Source: Neochlamydia sp. AcF84 (GTDB lineage: Bacteria; Chlamydiota; Chlamydiia; Chlamydiales; Parachlamydiaceae). Taken from it: DNA of 64,000 bases. Below are positions 18,160-27,929 of this stretch, in pieces. The stretch spans positions 43,562 to 107,561 of the forward strand of contig NZ_VJOT01000043.1 in assembly GCF_011087585.1 (NCBI RefSeq). The letters run 5' to 3'. The translations under genes and the position numbers were made by a program. Under the pieces are notes generated by a model. That model was not told where the DNA came from, did no database searches, and was given only the letters and a program-made list of their open reading frames with translations. The number at the start of each line of letters is the position of its first letter. Within the stretch, counting starts at the first letter, position 1.

Positions 18160-19119
18160 TTAGCTGTTAGCATGGCTAGTGAACTGGCCCATTTTGCGAA
18201 ATTTAAGATAACGCTGTTCAAGCAAAATGTCTTTGGGAATGTGACGAAGTGTTTGCCATTGCTCTAGAATGAATTGCTGCATATTCATATAAGCTTTTTG
18301 CGGATCGTGATGCGCTCCTCCTAAAGGCTCATTGATGATGGCATCAATAATATTTAAAGGCAGCATATCTTCAGCATTCAATTTAAGAATGCTAGCAGCT
18401 TCTGTATTTTTCTTGGCATCTTTCCATAAAATGGAAGCACACGCTTCTGGAGAAATTACCGAATAATAAGCATGTTCCATCATGCCTACTACGTCGCCTA
18501 CTCCCATGCCTAATGCGCCTCCTGAACAACCTTCGCCTATGATAGTGACAATGATAGGCGTATTTATACGTGCCATGGTGCGTATATTTAAAGCGATTGC
18601 CCATCCTTGTCCTCTTTCCTCCGCTTCTAAGCCAGCATAAGCGCCAGGTGTGTCTAAAAATGTTACGATAGGAAGGTTAAATTTTTCAGCTAGTTGCATA
18701 AGCCTTAAAGCTTTTCTAAAGCCCTCGGGGTTTAACATCCCAAAATTCCTGCGGACTCTACTTTCCGTATCGCAGCCTTTTTCCTGGCCCATCACCATAC
18801 ATTTCATCGGGCCGATTTTAGCTAATCCCCCTATAATCGAGGGATCATCTCCGTAGGTGCGGTCTCCACAAAGTTCATAAAAATTCTGACAAATATTTTT
18901 AATATAGTCGCTAGATTGAGGGCGGGAAGGGTGGCGGCAGATCTGAACGCGCTGCCAGGGAGTTAGCTCGGAATATATTTTTTCTTTAAGCTTTTCTAGT
19001 TTCTGCTCAAGTTTTTTAATTTCTGTATTAAAGATTGGATTATCATTATTTTGCTTTTTAAGATGCTCTATAGTTTTAACATATTCTTGAATTTGTCTTT
19101 CGTGGGGTAAAATGTCCAA
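18160..19119 (-). CDS. accA: Acetyl-CoA carboxylase carboxyltransferase subunit alpha
   Basis: AccA pairs with AccD to form the carboxyltransferase that makes malonyl-CoA for fatty-acid synthesis. The N-terminal helix, the RPQSSDYI entry and the crotonase-fold core with [19 protein letters not shown] and [15 protein letters not shown] (oxyanion-hole glycines) are clear. The length of 319 is typical. It precedes the ABC exporter in the same orientation, matching the CT264-CT265 order in C. trachomatis. Confidence 0.96.
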   Translation of the reverse strand: MDILPHERQIQEYVKTIEHLKKQNNDNPIFNTEIKKLEQKLEKLKEKIYSELTPWQRVQICRHPSRPQSSDYIKNICQNFYELCGDRTYGDDPSIIGGLAKIGPMKCMVMGQEKGCDTESRVRRNFGMLNPEGFRKALRLMQLAEKFNLPIVTFLDTPGAYAGLEAEERGQGWAIALNIRTMARINTPIIVTIIGEGCSGGALGMGVGDVVGMMEHAYYSVISPEACASILWKDAKKNTEAASILKLNAEDMLPLNIIDAIINEPLGGAHHDPQKAYMNMQQFILEQWQTLRHIPKDILLEQRYLKFRKMGQFTSHANS

Positions 19120-19195
19120 ACAGTCGCTCCCTAGTTAAAGGATTTTTTTCAAATTTATTCGAACAAAGTATAGAAAAAAGAAACTTAATTTGACA

Positions 19196-20281
19196 CTACT
19201 TGTTGGCAATCTCAATGATCGTTTCAATGCTATTTTCGGCCTTAAAAAAATCCTTTGTAAGTTCAAGAGTGGTAGGACGAGAAATAATGATAGAATAAAG
19301 TTCTTCTATATCTTCAGCAGCCATACGGATACAGCCATCGCTTTCATATTTACTTAGACTATTTGTATCTTCCATCAGTGTGCCATTTTTTACTAGCCAT
19401 GGCATGCCATGGATGCCCAAGCCTTTAGCTGGTGCTGTTGTTCCGTGAAGTTCTTTTTCAAAAGGAATCCAGCGTGTCCCAAATATGCGTATCATTTCTA
19501 CTTTGGCGCCTTGATGGATTCCCATTATCTTAGGGCTATAGACTGCTACTCGCGAACCTAAAGAATATATTCCGAGAGGAGTCAATAAACCGGAACGTGT
19601 GGAAGGATCCAAACGTCCTAATCCTACTTTATAGGTTTTCACTAATACTTTTTCCTTAGCATTTATATCATAATAGTAGAACCACATCTGGCAGCGCGAT
19701 AAGTCAATCAAAAGATGGAAATGAATCATTTTGTGAGGGTGTAAAATGTTGAAGCGTGCACCTTCATTTACATCTTGCTTAAGATAATCAGGCTTTCCAT
19801 TGAGACTACGAGCGATAAAATGACGCGAGGTTTTATAGTGATTTGCATAATCTGATAGCCAAGCAGGTCTGCCTTTTTGCCAATTGACGCGGCTCTTATA
19901 AGTGATGGTCTCTACAATAGGAAATTTTGGACTAGTGGTATTAAAAAATTCCATCACCCTGTTTTCTTCAGGAAGCTGGGCTTTAAATTCTAATACCTTT
20001 TCAGGAGAGTTAAACGGGTCATTAGAATCTTTATCAGAAAATTCTCCATCCTTAGCTTTTAGAGAGGGGGCTGGAAGAGGAGAGGATGATGTTTGAGAAA
20101 GAGAGGAAAGGGCAGAGCTGGAAAAAGAATCACTATTTATCTCAATTTCAATGGGAGGAGGAGAAGAGACGGGCTCACTAATAAAGTCTGAGTGAGGAGG
20201 CTTATTTTTGAATAAAGCTGCCACACCAATGATGCTAAATAAAATAATTGCCGAAATGATTAATAATTTGGGTAAGGTCAT
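19196..20281 (-). CDS. L,D-transpeptidase (YkuD domain), membrane-anchored
   Basis: An N-terminal hydrophobic segment (LPKLLIISAIILFSIIGVAAL, residues 4-24) acts as signal anchor, followed by a Ser/Pro-rich linker (about 30-95). The C-terminal half carries the YkuD core: LLIDLSRCQMWFYY near 185, a TPLG(I/x)Y segment, GIHG near 298 and the catalytic SDGCIRM near 325, where the cysteine is the nucleophile. Family members make 3-3 cross-links in peptidoglycan or attach proteins to it, which fits the thin septal peptidoglycan of chlamydiae. Its position between accA and the HU gene corresponds to CT266 by gene order; homology to CT266 was not tested. Confidence 0.85.
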   Translation of the reverse strand: MTLPKLLIISAIILFSIIGVAALFKNKPPHSDFISEPVSSPPPIEIEINSDSFSSSALSSLSQTSSSPLPAPSLKAKDGEFSDKDSNDPFNSPEKVLEFKAQLPEENRVMEFFNTTSPKFPIVETITYKSRVNWQKGRPAWLSDYANHYKTSRHFIARSLNGKPDYLKQDVNEGARFNILHPHKMIHFHLLIDLSRCQMWFYYYDINAKEKVLVKTYKVGLGRLDPSTRSGLLTPLGIYSLGSRVAVYSPKIMGIHQGAKVEMIRIFGTRWIPFEKELHGTTAPAKGLGIHGMPWLVKNGTLMEDTNSLSKYESDGCIRMAAEDIEELYSIIISRPTTLELTKDFFKAENSIETIIEIANK

Positions 20282-20502
20282 GATAATGACTGCCTTTGCT
20301 TAATTGTAGGTAGATTATAATATAGCAAAGCGCAATTTGGCCACTAAAACTTCTTAAGGTAGCTAAAAAGATAAACTCTATATTCCAAAAGATTATTTCA
20401 TCTGCTAGATAAAGCAATGAAAGTCTTAGGATTTTTATACACTGACAAAGAAGCTGGAAAACAGATGCTTAGCTATTTATATTCTAAAAGCTTACAATAA
20501 GT

Positions 20503-20547
20503 GGATAAGGATGGAATTAAGGATGTACAATCCTCTATTCCTTATCC
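20503..20547. terminator. Compound hairpin downstream of the HU-family gene
   Basis: GGATAAGG at 20503-20510 pairs with CCTTATCC at 20540-20547, and inside it AGGAT at 20520-20524 pairs with ATCCT at 20530-20534. It lies 24 bases beyond the stop of the minus-strand HU gene. No T-run follows, so a rho-independent terminator is only possible. Confidence 0.35.
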
Positions 20548-20570
20548 TATATCCTTAAACGATTGGATGA

Positions 20571-20888
20571 TTAGATAGAACGAGGCCGTTCAATTAGCTT
20601 ACGCATTTTCTTACCGGGAGTAAACTTAACGGCATTGCGTGCAGGAATAACGATAGGTTCCTCAGCTTTTTTAGGATTACGACCAATTTTTTGTTTCCGT
20701 TCGACCACTTCAAAGACACCAAAATCACGGAATTCAAGGCGATCCCCATCCGAGAGGCATTCAGTCATTTTATCTAGAAAAGATTGTATGACATGGCGTA
20801 CATCATTAGGATGAATCCCTTTGTCTTGCGAAATCGAATTGATCAATTTCTTTTTTGTCATAGTACTTTTCTTGGTCATAGTTGTCAT
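20571..20888 (-). CDS. HU/IHF-family DNA-bending protein
   Basis: At 105 residues with a short Lys/Thr-rich N-terminal extension, it has the HU/IHF fold: dimerising helices (NDVRHVIQSFLDKMTECLSDGD), the FRDFGVFEV strand and the DNA-binding arm RNPKKAEEPIVIPARNAVKF. It would bend DNA in replication, transcription and nucleoid packing. The ATG at 20888 has TAAGGAG 10 bases upstream. Location after the accA block matches CT267 (himD/ihfA). HU and IHF cannot be told apart with certainty here. Confidence 0.92.
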   Translation of the reverse strand: MTTMTKKSTMTKKKLINSISQDKGIHPNDVRHVIQSFLDKMTECLSDGDRLEFRDFGVFEVVERKQKIGRNPKKAEEPIVIPARNAVKFTPGKKMRKLIERPRSI

Positions 20889-21120
20889 AATTTTAGAACT
20901 CCTTAATTGAATATGCGATGAGTTTATGGGCTAATTTTTTGTATTTACTTTATTACTAGCAAGCTTTTTTATTTTTTCTAGCCTTGCTTTCTTGGAAAAA
21001 TTGTAGAACGCAGCTAAAAATATTTAAACCTTATGATAATCAATCAACTTTTCGTTTCAAGAAGATTCTTTACTTTAGGCATTATATTTTTGGGAATAGG
21101 GCTATTCGTCTAGAAAAATG

Positions 21121-22395
21121 TTAATTTTCAATACTTATTAATATCTTATTCTTTTTACCAACGGCTAACAACAGCAGGCGATTTGCTATTAAATCATCAG
21201 GTCGTATAATGTAGTGCTCATCTTCCACTTTATTGTTATTTAAATATATTCCTCCATTTCGAGCCAAGCGTCTTGCTTCACTTTTACTAGGCAGGAGTCC
21301 TACTTGGCATATCAGTTCAAGCAATTTAGCATTGACGACCGTATTATTTTTAAGGATACGGGACGGCATATTTTGCGCCATTAATTCAAGTGCTGGAGCA
21401 TCCAAATTAGCTTTGGCTCCCGGAGCTGCTGCTTCGGTAACTCCTAAAGCTATTTTAAAGTTTTCCTCTCCATGCACGATACGCGTTACTTCTTTAGCTA
21501 GGCGTTTTTGAGCCGTATTGGGTACGTAATCGGGTTGCTGCATTTGCTCTTGATATTTTCTGATTTCATCCATATCCATAAAGGTCAGCATGCGCATCAT
21601 TTTAATGACATCGGCATCAGAAACACGTACTAAATATTGATAAAACTCATAAGGAGAAAGCTTATCCGCTGAAAGCCATATAGCTCCCTTTTCAGATTTT
21701 CCAAATTTTTGTCCATCACTGCGGGTTAATAGAGGAAAGGTTAAACCATAAGAGGATTGACCAACTGCCTTTCGAATGAGCTCTGTTCCTGCTGTAATAT
21801 TGCCCCATTGGTCACTTCCACCTATTTGAACTTTTACCCCATAATTCTGAAATAAATGAAGAAAATCATAGCCTTGCAAGACTTGATAGGCAAATTCTGT
21901 AAAGCTCATGCCTTCTTCGGAAGTCATACGTCCTTTAACAGAATCTTTAGAAAGCATAGGACCCATTCTAAAATACTTGCCAACCTGGCGCAAGAAACTT
22001 ACAAGCGAAAAATTTTTGAACCAATCATAATTGTTTAAAAAAACCGTTGCATTAGGACGACCATGCGCCTCAAGGATTTTTTCAAAATTTTTATGAATGC
22101 CAATAAGGTTTTTTAGTAATGTCTCTTCATCTAAGATTTGCCGCTCAGAAATTTTACCTGAAGGATCGCCAATCATGCCTGTTGCCCCTCCTAATATAAC
22201 GAAAGGAGTGTGCCCAAAACGTTGAAACCAGGCAAGCCCCATCATGCAGATCAGGTGGCCCAAATGCAAGCTATCGGCAGTAGGATCAAATCCACAATAA
22301 ACTTTTGTAGGCTGTGCTAATATATCTTTCAGCTCATCACTTGTGCAAGCTTCAATAAAGCCACGTTCGGCTAGAGTTTCTATTAAGCTGGGCAT
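21121..22395 (-). CDS. tyrS: Tyrosyl-tRNA synthetase
   Basis: This class I synthetase charges tRNA-Tyr. The HIGH motif is seen as SLHLGHL near residue 40 and the KMSKS motif as KFGKS near residue 230. GCGFDPTADS-like entry residues (YCGFDPTADSLHLGH) and the YQVLQGYDFLHLF segment are typical TyrS. The C-terminal S4-like RNA-binding domain (SEARRLARNGGIYLNN) ends the protein. The length of 424 is normal. It is a single-gene unit with gaps on both sides. Confidence 0.96.
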   Translation of the reverse strand: MPSLIETLAERGFIEACTSDELKDILAQPTKVYCGFDPTADSLHLGHLICMMGLAWFQRFGHTPFVILGGATGMIGDPSGKISERQILDEETLLKNLIGIHKNFEKILEAHGRPNATVFLNNYDWFKNFSLVSFLRQVGKYFRMGPMLSKDSVKGRMTSEEGMSFTEFAYQVLQGYDFLHLFQNYGVKVQIGGSDQWGNITAGTELIRKAVGQSSYGLTFPLLTRSDGQKFGKSEKGAIWLSADKLSPYEFYQYLVRVSDADVIKMMRMLTFMDMDEIRKYQEQMQQPDYVPNTAQKRLAKEVTRIVHGEENFKIALGVTEAAAPGAKANLDAPALELMAQNMPSRILKNNTVVNAKLLELICQVGLLPSKSEARRLARNGGIYLNNNKVEDEHYIIRPDDLIANRLLLLAVGKKNKILISIEN

Positions 22396-22984
22396 GTAAG
22401 TCCTTAAAAAGGGTAAGAATGGATGCTATTTTGAATTTTAAGTATTTTTCTGTCAATGAACTAGATGAGTGTATGAAAAAATTTATTCTTGCATGGCAAG
22501 ATGATTTATAATGAGCGCTATTTTTCTTACATCGCTACTCCCCATTATGTAAAGCTAAATAAATCAGGGGAAGGTGGGTTATTTAGCTTAAAAAGAGGAT
22601 GGATAGCGAGCAAAGAGCTAGCCACTATTGATGAAAGGGTAGAGGAGAGATACCTACAAAGCAGATTAAGAAGAAAAGAGAGCAAGCTTAATAGAAATGA
22701 TAAAAAAGCTTGAAATTCCCTATCATGCGCTTAAATAGCTGTAAAAAGAAATAAGTGATAAGAGAAAATAATTTCATTAGCTAGAAGCAAATTCAGGATC
22801 TCTTCCTCCTCTCATAACGGTGGTGGTAGCTACCTTAAACTCCATAAAAGGAGGCCTAATCTCAAAAAGCCATTAAAAAATTTAAAGAATAAAGATGAAA
22901 ACAAATAGGATCTTTAAAGCAGGAAAAGGACGCTTGTAAATCTCACTAAGCAAAGACAAAATAATTTTATATAACCCGGTTTCC
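22396..22984. other. Intergenic region between tyrS and nif3-like gene
   Basis: This 589-base gap contains only a weak open frame (about 22489-22713) with no ribosome-binding site or recognisable product, rejected as a gene. No RNA gene or strong hairpin was found. Confidence 0.4.
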
Positions 22985-23740
22985 TTAAAATGGATTATAT
23001 ATGTCTAGAAACTTGCAATCAATCTGAAACTTTTCGTGTAAATGGGTAGCTAAAGCTCTAGGTCCAATTTTTTCAGTCGCAGAATGTCCCATAGCAAAGA
23101 AATTAATCTTTTCCTCATAGGCTTGGCTCCAGGCAGGTTCATCAAAATTGCCTGAGATAAAGCAATCTAATTTTTCATCCGCAGCGTAGGATAGGAATTT
23201 ATAACCGCCTCCTGCTATTAGGCCTACAGTTTCAATTTCTTCTTTCCCTCCTAGAGCTAGATGAGCAACATGGTCATAATAATCTTCTAGCTTTTTTCGA
23301 AAATCTAGACGGCTCATTTTTTTCAAACGGCCCTTAACTCCTAAACATAGACCGTTAGCTAAACCAAAGGGTTGAAGATTATCCCATCCCATTTCTGTGG
23401 CAGCTCTCCAATTATTGCCCCATTTACAATGGATGTCTAAGGGAAGGTGATAGGCGATTAGAGAAAGATTATGCTGGCATAGCAAAGCTATTTTATTTTT
23501 TTTTATTCCTCGGATTTGATAGCTATCCTGATTCCAAAATAGGCCATGGTGGACTAATAAAGCATCTGCTTTCCAGTGAACAGCAGCTTGAAGGGTTTCC
23601 AAATTTGCCGATACAGCGGTAGCTAATTTTAAAATTTCTTTTTTTCCTTCGACCTGTAAGCCATTTAAACCATAATCCTTGATGGAGCTAGGCTCTAAAA
23701 GTTTATCTAAGTAAACACAAAGTTCTTGTAATGTAATCAT
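22985..23740 (-). CDS. NIF3/YqfO-family metal-binding protein
   Basis: This 251-residue protein fits the Nif3 family (Pfam NIF3): the N-terminal GLNGLQVEG motif, the metal-binding HHGLFWN near residue 64 and the C-terminal GHSATEKIG motif are typical. The family forms toroidal hexamers with a dinuclear metal site; the cellular role is uncertain (GTP cyclohydrolase type 2 annotations are unreliable). It is divergent from rpiA with only about 41 bases between start codons, so the promoters overlap. Confidence 0.9.
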   Translation of the reverse strand: MITLQELCVYLDKLLEPSSIKDYGLNGLQVEGKKEILKLATAVSANLETLQAAVHWKADALLVHHGLFWNQDSYQIRGIKKNKIALLCQHNLSLIAYHLPLDIHCKWGNNWRAATEMGWDNLQPFGLANGLCLGVKGRLKKMSRLDFRKKLEDYYDHVAHLALGGKEEIETVGLIAGGGYKFLSYAADEKLDCFISGNFDEPAWSQAYEEKINFFAMGHSATEKIGPRALATHLHEKFQIDCKFLDIYNPF

Positions 23741-23781
23741 AGGCCTACTAATAATGCGAATAAACTTTAAAAGAGATTATA

Positions 23782-24489
23782 ATGTCAGATAATAATTTTA
23801 TCGGCCAGCAAATTGCGAAAAAATCGGCCGGCTTTGCGGCGGCAAATTTGGTAGAAAACGGAATGACAGTAGGATTAGGTACTGGTTCTACCACAGCTTT
23901 TTTCATTGAAAAGCTTGCTCAGCGATGTGAGGAGGGCCTTAAAATTCAAGCGGTGGCTACTTCCTCTCAATCTCAAAAGTTAGCATTAGAAAAAGGCATT
24001 CCTTTAATTGATATCAATACTCTTTTTTCTATCGATCTAACGGTGGATGGAGCTGATGAAATTGATGCTAACAAAACAATGATTAAAGGTGGGGGTGGCG
24101 CGCTACTAAGAGAAAAAATTGTGGCTAGCATGAGTAAGGAAATGGTCATTATTGTGGATCAAGCTAAACTTGTTAAAAAGCTTGGACAAGTTCCTTTGCC
24201 CGTTGAAATTGTTCCCTTCGCTTATCCGGCAACTATTTATCGCCTTGAACAGCTAGGTTATCAAGGTAAAATAAGGACGCATGATGAAAAAAAGCTGTAT
24301 TGCACCGATAATGGAAATTATATTTACGATATTTATTTCAAAGAAAAGTTAGAAAAAGCTGAGCAAGTGCACCAACGACTGAGCGAAATTGTAGGTGTGG
24401 TAGAATCTGGCCTTTTCATTGGTCTAGCGGGAAGAATTATTGTGGGCTATAATGATGGAAAAGTGAAAATTTTTACGGAATTAAAATAA
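23782..24489 (+). CDS. rpiA: Ribose-5-phosphate isomerase A
   Basis: RpiA interconverts ribose-5-phosphate and ribulose-5-phosphate in the pentose phosphate pathway. The signatures GLGTGSTTAFFIEKL, VDGADEID and IKGGGGALLREK, which hold the catalytic Asp and Lys region and the phosphate loop, are complete. The length of 235 is normal. It is divergently transcribed from the nif3-like gene. Confidence 0.96.
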   Translation: MSDNNFIGQQIAKKSAGFAAANLVENGMTVGLGTGSTTAFFIEKLAQRCEEGLKIQAVATSSQSQKLALEKGIPLIDINTLFSIDLTVDGADEIDANKTMIKGGGGALLREKIVASMSKEMVIIVDQAKLVKKLGQVPLPVEIVPFAYPATIYRLEQLGYQGKIRTHDEKKLYCTDNGNYIYDIYFKEKLEKAEQVHQRLSEIVGVVESGLFIGLAGRIIVGYNDGKVKIFTELK

Positions 24490-24713
24490 TCGATATTTTA
24501 GGATTTTACCCTCTTTAGTGAAGATGAAGGCTTTTTGCATCGGTTAGCCATATGGGAGGAAGGGATAGCAAGCCTTTTTCCAGAAGAAAAGAAAGACAGA
24601 TAAAAGAGAAAATCTTTAGAATACCAACTTAATAGATTTACAGCTTAAGGTTAATAACGGTTAGTTTTTAGATCAACGAGGGAATCTCCTCTTTTACTCA
24701 GGATTTATTATTT

Positions 24714-25130
24714 ATGCTTTCTGAACTTATTCAACTTTCCTTTGATAAAATCATGCAAACTCGCTCTTATACGGTAGTAATCTTGAAAGGGCAGGGAAAA
24801 AAATTTGCTATCTATACTGATCCTGCTATTGGCCGTAATCTTCAAATTTTTTTAACAGGCGCGGAGAAAGCTAGACCCCTTACTCATGATCTTATTAGTT
24901 ATATTTTCCGAGGGTATGAAATTAGAATTAAACAAGTCGTTATCAATGACATCCAGGATACCACATATTTTGCACGCCTATTTTTAGAACAAGATGCAGG
25001 GGTAAGACGCCATATTGTAGAAATTGATGCTAGGCCTAGCGATTGCATAACTCTTGCATTAATGAATAATGCTCCTGTTTTTTGCACACGCGAAGTTTTG
25101 GAAAAGACCTTGGCAATTGAGGAAGAATGA
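24714..25130 (+). CDS. Bifunctional-nuclease-domain (DUF151/BFN) protein
   Basis: The 138-residue protein consists of a single BFN domain, with the conserved stretches IYTDPAIGRNLQIFL, RPLTHDLI and IDARPSDCITLAL. The family is widespread in bacteria and plants; nuclease activity has been reported for a plant member, but the bacterial role is unclear. It has its own upstream gap of about 220 bases and is convergent with the HPr gene (12 bases between stops). Confidence 0.85.
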   Translation: MLSELIQLSFDKIMQTRSYTVVILKGQGKKFAIYTDPAIGRNLQIFLTGAEKARPLTHDLISYIFRGYEIRIKQVVINDIQDTTYFARLFLEQDAGVRRHIVEIDARPSDCITLALMNNAPVFCTREVLEKTLAIEEE

Positions 25131-25142
25131 ACGTTTAATCAA

Positions 25143-25442
25143 TCAATATTTAATATTAAAATTGTTTTTAGCTAAAGCAATTAGGCTAGCAACAGCCTCT
25201 TGGGCATCTTCACCCTCGGCTTCTATTTGAATTTTAGAGCCTTTAGTAGCGGCCAGCATCAGAATACCTAGTAAAGACTTAGCATTCACATAACTTTTTT
25301 GGTAAATGAGATGGACTTCCGATCTAAAACTTGTAGCGCATTTGACAATTTCTGTTGAAGGCCGTGTATGCAAGCCTCGATCATTTTGCACGACAAAAAT
25401 TCCTGTATATCTCTTATTATTCGTAAGTTTGGCCATATTCAT
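25143..25442 (-). CDS. ptsH: HPr phosphocarrier protein
   Basis: This HPr-fold protein of 99 residues has the phosphorylated histidine in GLHTRPS (H25) and the regulatory serine region KSLLGILML (S56), which in many bacteria is phosphorylated by HPr kinase. Chlamydiae keep a reduced PTS likely used for regulation rather than sugar import, so a signalling role is plausible. The first residues (MNMAK) include two possible starts. It is convergent with the BFN-domain gene. Confidence 0.93.
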   Translation of the reverse strand: MNMAKLTNNKRYTGIFVVQNDRGLHTRPSTEIVKCATSFRSEVHLIYQKSYVNAKSLLGILMLAATKGSKIQIEAEGEDAQEAVASLIALAKNNFNIKY

Positions 25443-25846
25443 TAACCTTGTTTTACAATTAGCTTGATTGTCATGCCATCACCTTAAGCTTTTCAAGCTG
25501 CCCTTAATTTAATTAAAAATATTCCTGCCTCCCAAAAATGGATACGCCCTAATTAAATATTCTGCAAATAAAATTTTTTTCTCAAGGGCTTGCTTTAATA
25601 TAAGCGTTTATTGATTAATAACTTAGAGGGAAAAAAATATCGTCTTTTTTTTGTCATCACATTCTAAAGAGAAAGACAATTAAAAGTTTTAAGAACCTTC
25701 ATAAAAAAATTAAAAAATATTTTAGTATATTCGTTTAGCCATGAATATTTTATGTTTAAAAAGAATTTTTAAATAAATTTTTAATAGTATTTTTAGTTGT
25801 TAGCCATTAAAAAAGAGATTGAGAACAAGTTTAAAGGAGTAAGGTT
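25443..25846. other. Divergent AT-rich intergenic region
   Basis: This 404-base gap separates the HPr gene from the small repeat peptide gene. It is very AT-rich with poly-A and poly-T runs. The only functional signal seen is the AAAGGAG ribosome-binding site before the ATG at 25847. Confidence 0.35.
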
Positions 25847-26089
25847 ATGCTAAAGCCTATATGTTTTTTTCTCGGAGTAGCTTGCTTAAGTCTAACGCCC
25901 ATGTTGGGTGCAGGATTAAAGATTAGCCATCGCTTACATGCCATCCATTTTGGCCCTGGGCCCACAGGCGATCAAGGGCAAGAGGTAGAGGAGGAGAAGC
26001 GGCAAAATCTTTATGCCATTAATTTTGGCCCGGGGCCTGATGGAGACCAAGAGGTAGAGGAGGATAAAAATGCGGATGAGATTATTTAA
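25847..26089 (+). CDS. Small secreted peptide with duplicated FGPGP motif
   Basis: This 80-residue protein has a Sec-type signal (hydrophobic core LKPICFFLGVACLSLTPM, probable cleavage near residue 22) and a mature part made of two near-identical units: LHAIHFGPGPTGDQ plus EVEEEK, and LYAINFGPGPDGDQ plus EVEEDK. The ribosome-binding site AAAGGAG is strong. The product is unknown. The duplicated Gly-Pro turn with an acidic tail could be a metal- or protein-binding repeat, a speculation. It lies 110 bases upstream of the first of two paralogous membrane-protein genes in the same orientation. Confidence 0.7.
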   Translation: MLKPICFFLGVACLSLTPMLGAGLKISHRLHAIHFGPGPTGDQGQEVEEEKRQNLYAINFGPGPDGDQEVEEDKNADEII

Positions 26090-26201
26090 GGAATAGCTTT
26101 ATTATTTTTCTACAGATCAATACTAGAATTGAGAAGATAAGAACTTTACTTTGCATCCATTAAAAATAATTATAACAAATAAAAATTAGGTTGATAGATT
26201 G

Positions 26202-27806
26202 ATGGGCATTATTTCACGGATGGGCAATTATTGTAGTGAGCGATCTTTCGCACGTATAAATGATGATCTTTCATTCGAAGAGGGTAGCGACGAGGATAGT
26301 GCCCAACCGTACAGAAGGATAGAGGCTGGAAGCTTAAATCAGGCTCTTGGCAATCCCTACTATCCAATTTCTAATGAAGAAAATGAGAGTGAATCTGAAA
26401 GGGCAAATAATGGTATTGCTCCTTTAAGAGAGAATGATTATGCAAACAGCTGTAAATCGGCCTGGACAACAGTTTTACCTTTACTGTATGGATTGTCTGC
26501 CGGCATTATAGGTGCAAATGCAGCAAAATGGGATAATCGGCAAGTTGAAATGCTGAGTGCTGCCGGATTAGGAGCTACTTTACGTATTTATTCACACTAT
26601 TGCTCTTCTGGAAAGATTGCACGATGGGCCCCTCCTTTTTTCGCCAGTGTAGCGGCAGAAGGCTTATTTGCGCTGACCAATTTCTATCTTAATTTGGATG
26701 ATATAAGCCAAGAGGGAAGATTATTGTCCGGCTATGAAGAGGCTCTTAAAACTCTTGTTCGATCGATCACCTATGCTTCCACTGCTTTTTTTGTCACTCA
26801 TAATATTTTAGCAAAACCTAAAGAATTACCTTCCCCGGATTCTGATCTACGTACTAGGCTTCTTATTTTAGGAAGATCAGCTAATAAAGTGGCTTTGGCT
26901 GTTCATTATTTAGCTTTGTTTTCCTTGGGGGCAGCTCTCATAGTGACTAGCCAACAAATGCCAGAAAATTCTAGAAAAATTCTTCATTTAGATTTTGATG
27001 CAGGCATTTTAACTTTAAGTTATACGGCAGCTAATTTCATTTTCAGGTGTGGCTTAAAGGCTCATGATTGGTCGTTAGAAAATAATAGTTCCTACCGAGG
27101 ATATTTTCAAGGCCTTGACAGAGAACCCACAGCACTTAAGAATAGGATTTTGATCCTTGCCAGAAGAACTCTTGAAACTTTTAGCGGAGTTTTGCCAGGA
27201 TTTTTATTTCCCTTGAATGCCTCTCTTTCTTATGGTGCTCTTGGATGTCTAGGAGCTGCTACACGTGTTCTTCAAGAGAGAAGCTATGAAAGGTTGCATA
27301 GCTACACGAGAGTTACACCTTTAGAAATCACAGCTAGAAAGGCTGAATATGTTAAGACGGGCGTTTTGTCTATCGCGCTTTTAGCTTTTACAATCGCATG
27401 CATGATGACCAATGATTGGCATACGGGTTCAGCAATGCTTACGCTTGGTTTAACTTCTGTAGGAGGATACTTATCAAGTAAGGCTGTGGAACTTTTGATT
27501 AGCCAGCGAAATTTAGACAATCGAGTGATCAATCAACTTGATTTTGAATTAAACGTCAATAGCTACGGGATCTTGTTCTTATATCTTTTTCTCCATACCA
27601 AGTTTATGCTTCTAAATTCTGATGTGGATGTATCTAGTGGTTTTAAATATGCTCTATTACTTTCTATGTATGGATTGCTAGGATTCAACCTAGGAAATAA
27701 TCGTGCAAGATTTGGTAGTGTGCACAATTTAAATCCCGAAAATGCTTCAAGCTTTGCGCTAGCGCAGGCCGCTAATAATTGCATGGAATATAGAAATTCT
27801 CATTGA
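26202..27806 (+). CDS. Polytopic membrane protein, paralogue A of a tandem pair
   Basis: The function of this protein of about 534 residues is unknown. An acidic, Ser-rich cytoplasmic N-terminus (about residues 1-80) is followed by roughly ten membrane-spanning segments, among them TTVLPLLYGLSAGIIGA, LAVHYLALFSLGAALIV and LSIALLAFTIACMM. The last 90 residues contain the segment YGILFLYLFLHTKFMLLNSD. The ATG at 26202 is preferred over a TTG one codon earlier. It shares most of its length with the gene at 28380 (I judge more than half of residues identical over the membrane part), so the two are a tandem duplication. No transporter motif is recognised. A strong terminator follows. Confidence 0.75.
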   Translation: MGIISRMGNYCSERSFARINDDLSFEEGSDEDSAQPYRRIEAGSLNQALGNPYYPISNEENESESERANNGIAPLRENDYANSCKSAWTTVLPLLYGLSAGIIGANAAKWDNRQVEMLSAAGLGATLRIYSHYCSSGKIARWAPPFFASVAAEGLFALTNFYLNLDDISQEGRLLSGYEEALKTLVRSITYASTAFFVTHNILAKPKELPSPDSDLRTRLLILGRSANKVALAVHYLALFSLGAALIVTSQQMPENSRKILHLDFDAGILTLSYTAANFIFRCGLKAHDWSLENNSSYRGYFQGLDREPTALKNRILILARRTLETFSGVLPGFLFPLNASLSYGALGCLGAATRVLQERSYERLHSYTRVTPLEITARKAEYVKTGVLSIALLAFTIACMMTNDWHTGSAMLTLGLTSVGGYLSSKAVELLISQRNLDNRVINQLDFELNVNSYGILFLYLFLHTKFMLLNSDVDVSSGFKYALLLSMYGLLGFNLGNNRARFGSVHNLNPENASSFALAQAANNCMEYRNSH

Positions 27807-27877
27807 GAAAATGTTTTTTCGTCAGAGCTTACAAAAGTTTGCCACTCTTTTTCTTCGTTTAACCCTAAATAAAAAAC

Positions 27878-27929
27878 AAAATCTTTTACTTATCTAATCA
27901 ATAAATAGATAAGTAAAAGATTTTTTTTT
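27878..27929 (+). terminator. Strong intrinsic terminator after paralogue A
   Basis: A perfect 19-bp inverted repeat (27878-27896 with 27906-27924, core ATCTTTTACTTATCTA) around a 9-base loop is followed by nine T residues at 27921-27929. It lies 72 bases after the stop codon and would work in both orientations. Confidence 0.85.

Noticed and set aside
22489..22713. A 74-residue open frame between tyrS and the nif3-like gene
   Set aside because: It has a non-ATG start, no ribosome-binding site, highly charged low-complexity composition and no recognisable family.
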